Shown: piece by piece, positions 17,400 to 18,969 of the stretch
How positions within the stretch are numbered: the first letter of the stretch is position 1
Layout: each line of letters starts with the position of its first letter
Assembly (NCBI GenBank): GCA_013054445.1
Contig: JAAMPI010001140.1
Location: 1 to 18,969 of the forward strand
Direction: 5' to 3'
DNA: 18,969 bases
Source: Cudoniella acicularis
Lineage: Eukaryota; Ascomycota; Leotiomycetes; Helotiales; Helotiaceae
Notes under the pieces: generated by a model
Told to the model about the DNA's origin: nothing
The model's database searches: none
Seen by the model: only the letters and a program-made list of their open reading frames with translations
Position numbers and translations under genes: made by a program

Positions 17400-18288
17400 A
17401 CCCCAAACTTCATGAAAGCATCATTGTGGACTTGTGATTTGTGTTTTCAATAGTCGGTCCCATTCTTAACCTTCTGCCATAATTGAAATCACTACACTTA
17501 ATCCGCAGTGGTTTAACCAAATCTATGGAATACTTTCTTCAATCTACTAACCTTGCTGTTGAATGCAGCGTCGACGAGTCCGATTCAGGGTTTCGCTTCG
17601 CATACCAAAAGAAATTGAGGCTAAGCGAGTTTTTCCAGGGGTAATGCATTGTTGCGACAAGGGGATGTGCGTGCTTCGCCCCCAATCAGGGCAGCAGCGA
17701 CTGCGCCTTAAAATGGGGCGTGTTTTTCTGGACAAGAGGACGTATTTCAGCTTCATGAGAATTTTCTGTTCTACGATTTTCGTCGCATAATGTGCAACTT
17801 TCAATCTAGTTTATATTCGTCAGTTTACAAAGCAGTTCGAGCTGGAAGTTAGACATATTGTCTTCAAATGCGTTAATTTTTTTCAAAGAAGAGAACTAAA
17901 GTGGATCATAAAGGTACAATGCGCAAAGATTTCTTTCATCAAAAGTTAACAAAGCGTTGCTATCGCTCGCAGGCCACCTAAAGCTGCTAGAGCCAAAGAT
18001 CTAATAGTCAACCCCTGACAGGTAACACGATGGGTAATATGTTCTGTCCTCTCTGGAAAAAGAAAGAACTTGATTATGAGAAGGGAATTGTCAGAGGTTT
18101 AAATTATCCGTCGCAGGACCATGATATCCAGGGACATTTTCCACCTTCCCCCATAAAATCTTTCCAAGCTCAATCTGGCACCTTCTAATGTCATAGTGTG
18201 TTTCTCCTTCTATCACCCTTTTGTCGAAACCCACTTGTTGAAACCCCAGGTAATGTATCTCCCCAGTCCTCTCAGTTTCAATGATGCA
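17400..18288. other. Gene-free interval
   Basis: About 0.9 kb between the end of peptide B and the stop of the cysteine-rich frame on the minus strand. Two overlapping frames at about 17547-17804 on opposite strands have no domain. I see no RNA gene or repeat. The part next to 18288 is presumably the 3' untranslated region of the minus-strand frame. Confidence 0.45.
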
Positions 18289-18672
18289 CTAGCAACCCTT
18301 CAAGAGCTCCGTAGTGCACTCACTGCCGGACCAGCCTCCGGCGCAGGTCTCATCTATGCACAGTGGTCTCTGATCTGGACAGTACTGGCATCCCAAAAAT
18401 GTCGTCACGATACCGGTGGCATCGTTGACTTTAACAGCGGGGTTAAGACAGCAGTTCAGGGTTGCTGATGTCGGAGAGCCTAGGCAATCGGGAGAAGAAC
18501 AGCAGGGCAGCCTCCAGACGCGAGGAGGGATGCACTCTTGGATGATTGCGGGAGGAGGTTCATAGTCTAGAGATAAGTCGCGTGCTTCCTGATTTTCAAA
18601 TTCCTGGTTTTCGTATATTGTCTTAAGAAGGAAATGGGTTGAAAAACACAGTATACGGATACCTGAGGTGAA
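18289..18672 (-). CDS. Twelve-cysteine secreted-type protein, 5' end missing (partial or broken)
   Basis: The minus-strand frame is open from 18672 to TAG at 18291-18289. From about residue FENQEARDLSLDYEPPP it reads as an orderly cysteine-rich domain with 12 Cys: QEC, LPCCSSPDC, LNCCLNP, LGCQYCPD, PLCIDETC, GSEC and a C-terminal LLKGC. The QEARDL stretch resembles the pro-region of peptide B (SEARDL), common in fungal secreted proteins. There is no in-frame ATG: upstream lies TAA at 18675-18673 and then the LTR ending at 18683. Either the signal-peptide exon lies farther right behind an intron, with candidate acceptors CCTCAG (AG ending at 18663) or ACCAG (AG ending at 18604), or the retrotransposon insertion removed it. 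No family recognised. The density and pairing of the Cys, and the absence of stops, make chance unlikely. Confidence 0.65.
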   Translation of the reverse strand, partial: FTSGIRILCFSTHFLLKTIYENQEFENQEARDLSLDYEPPPAIIQECIPPRVWRLPCCSSPDCLGSPTSATLNCCLNPAVKVNDATGIVTTFLGCQYCPDQRPLCIDETCAGGWSGSECTTELLKGC

Positions 18673-18682
18673 TTATATACAG

Positions 18683-18969
18683 TGTTACAGCTCTGCAAAG
18701 GCACTAGGGCCCTGACGTCACGTAGGGACGTATTTGCAGGAAGGTGCTGTATTCACGAAGAAACTAAGCTAAGGAGAGAAGAAGGAAGAGGTGGCCCCGA
18801 AGGGGCCTTATATACAGGAGGTGAGTGCTGGCAAGCGAGGGCACGTGATAAGGGGTTAGGGGCTGCGTCGCAGCCTCCTGTCGCACATAGCGCCACACTG
18901 TCTGAGTCTCGCTAGTCATAGTGTAGAGGGACGGGAGGCCTCTAAAATATACACTCAAAAACTGATAAC
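18683..18969 (-). mobile_element. LTR of the same family as 2487-2750, inverted, cut by window edge
   Basis: Read on the minus strand it aligns with the left LTR from GTGTGGCGCTAT through CCCCTTATCACGTG and CACCTCCTGTATATA to the terminal CTGTAACA (plus-strand TGTTACAG at 18683-18690). The last 42 bp, 18682-18723 against 2710-2751, are identical, including TGACGTCA (18713-18720). The 5' part is much more diverged. The last bases of the window give GTTATCAG on the minus strand, so the LTR probably begins TGTTATCAG one base outside. Whether this is a solo LTR or the 3' LTR of an element extending to the right cannot be seen. Confidence 0.82.

Noticed and set aside
17547..17804. Overlapping open frames on both strands
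   Set aside because: Short, no signal peptide, no domain, no splice support; mutually exclusive shadows.
1..18969. CRISPR array, integron or bacterial operon features
   Set aside because: The introns, HET domain and LTRs show eukaryotic (fungal) DNA, and no regularly spaced identical repeats with unique spacers exist.

Overview
The window looks like chromosomal DNA of a filamentous ascomycete (Pezizomycotina). The evidence is short GT-AG introns of 41-109 nt with CTAAC/CTGAC-type branch sites, a HET-domain gene, an AhpD-like fungal CMD gene, Kex2-type secretory precursors, and AT-rich transposon relics whose stop codons look like repeat-induced point mutation (RIP, CpA to TpA). A class such as Leotiomycetes is possible but cannot be settled from the sequence alone.

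Layout, left to right. 1-480: AT-rich repeat DNA. 534-1398 (-): three-exon gene for a secreted, cysteine- and threonine-rich protein with an apple/PAN-like C-terminus. 2482-2755: solo LTR with a perfect 5-bp target duplication. 2900-4110: AT-rich, RIP-like DNA ending in the tail of a pogo/Fot1-type transposase broken by four TAG codons. 4120-7100: relic DNA with degenerate repeats and nothing I can name. 7108-9115 (-) and 9638-10720 (+): two conserved housekeeping-type genes in divergent orientation, a Ybp2/Alf4/glomulin-like protein and a carboxymuconolactone decarboxylase (CMD)-family protein; the second carries one frameshift. 10916-13310 (-): a decayed HET-domain gene with at least nine in-frame stops. 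13868-14304 (-) and 16910-17248 (+): two small divergent genes for secreted, Kex2-processed peptides sharing a C-x3-C-x3-C-x11-C-x3-C core. 18289-18672 (-): an open frame for a 12-cysteine protein with no start codon. 18683 to the right edge: a second LTR of the same family as the left one, inverted.

The conserved gene pair in the middle is therefore flanked by accessory DNA: secreted cysteine-rich proteins, an allorecognition-type gene and dead mobile elements. The most interesting item is the pair of small precursor genes. They share signal peptide, acidic pro-region, one KR cleavage site, phase-0 introns, a TATA box about 170-185 bp upstream of the ATG and an identical cysteine core, which suggests an uncharacterised family of disulphide-stapled helical-hairpin peptides. 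No database search was possible, so family names rest on recognised motifs.
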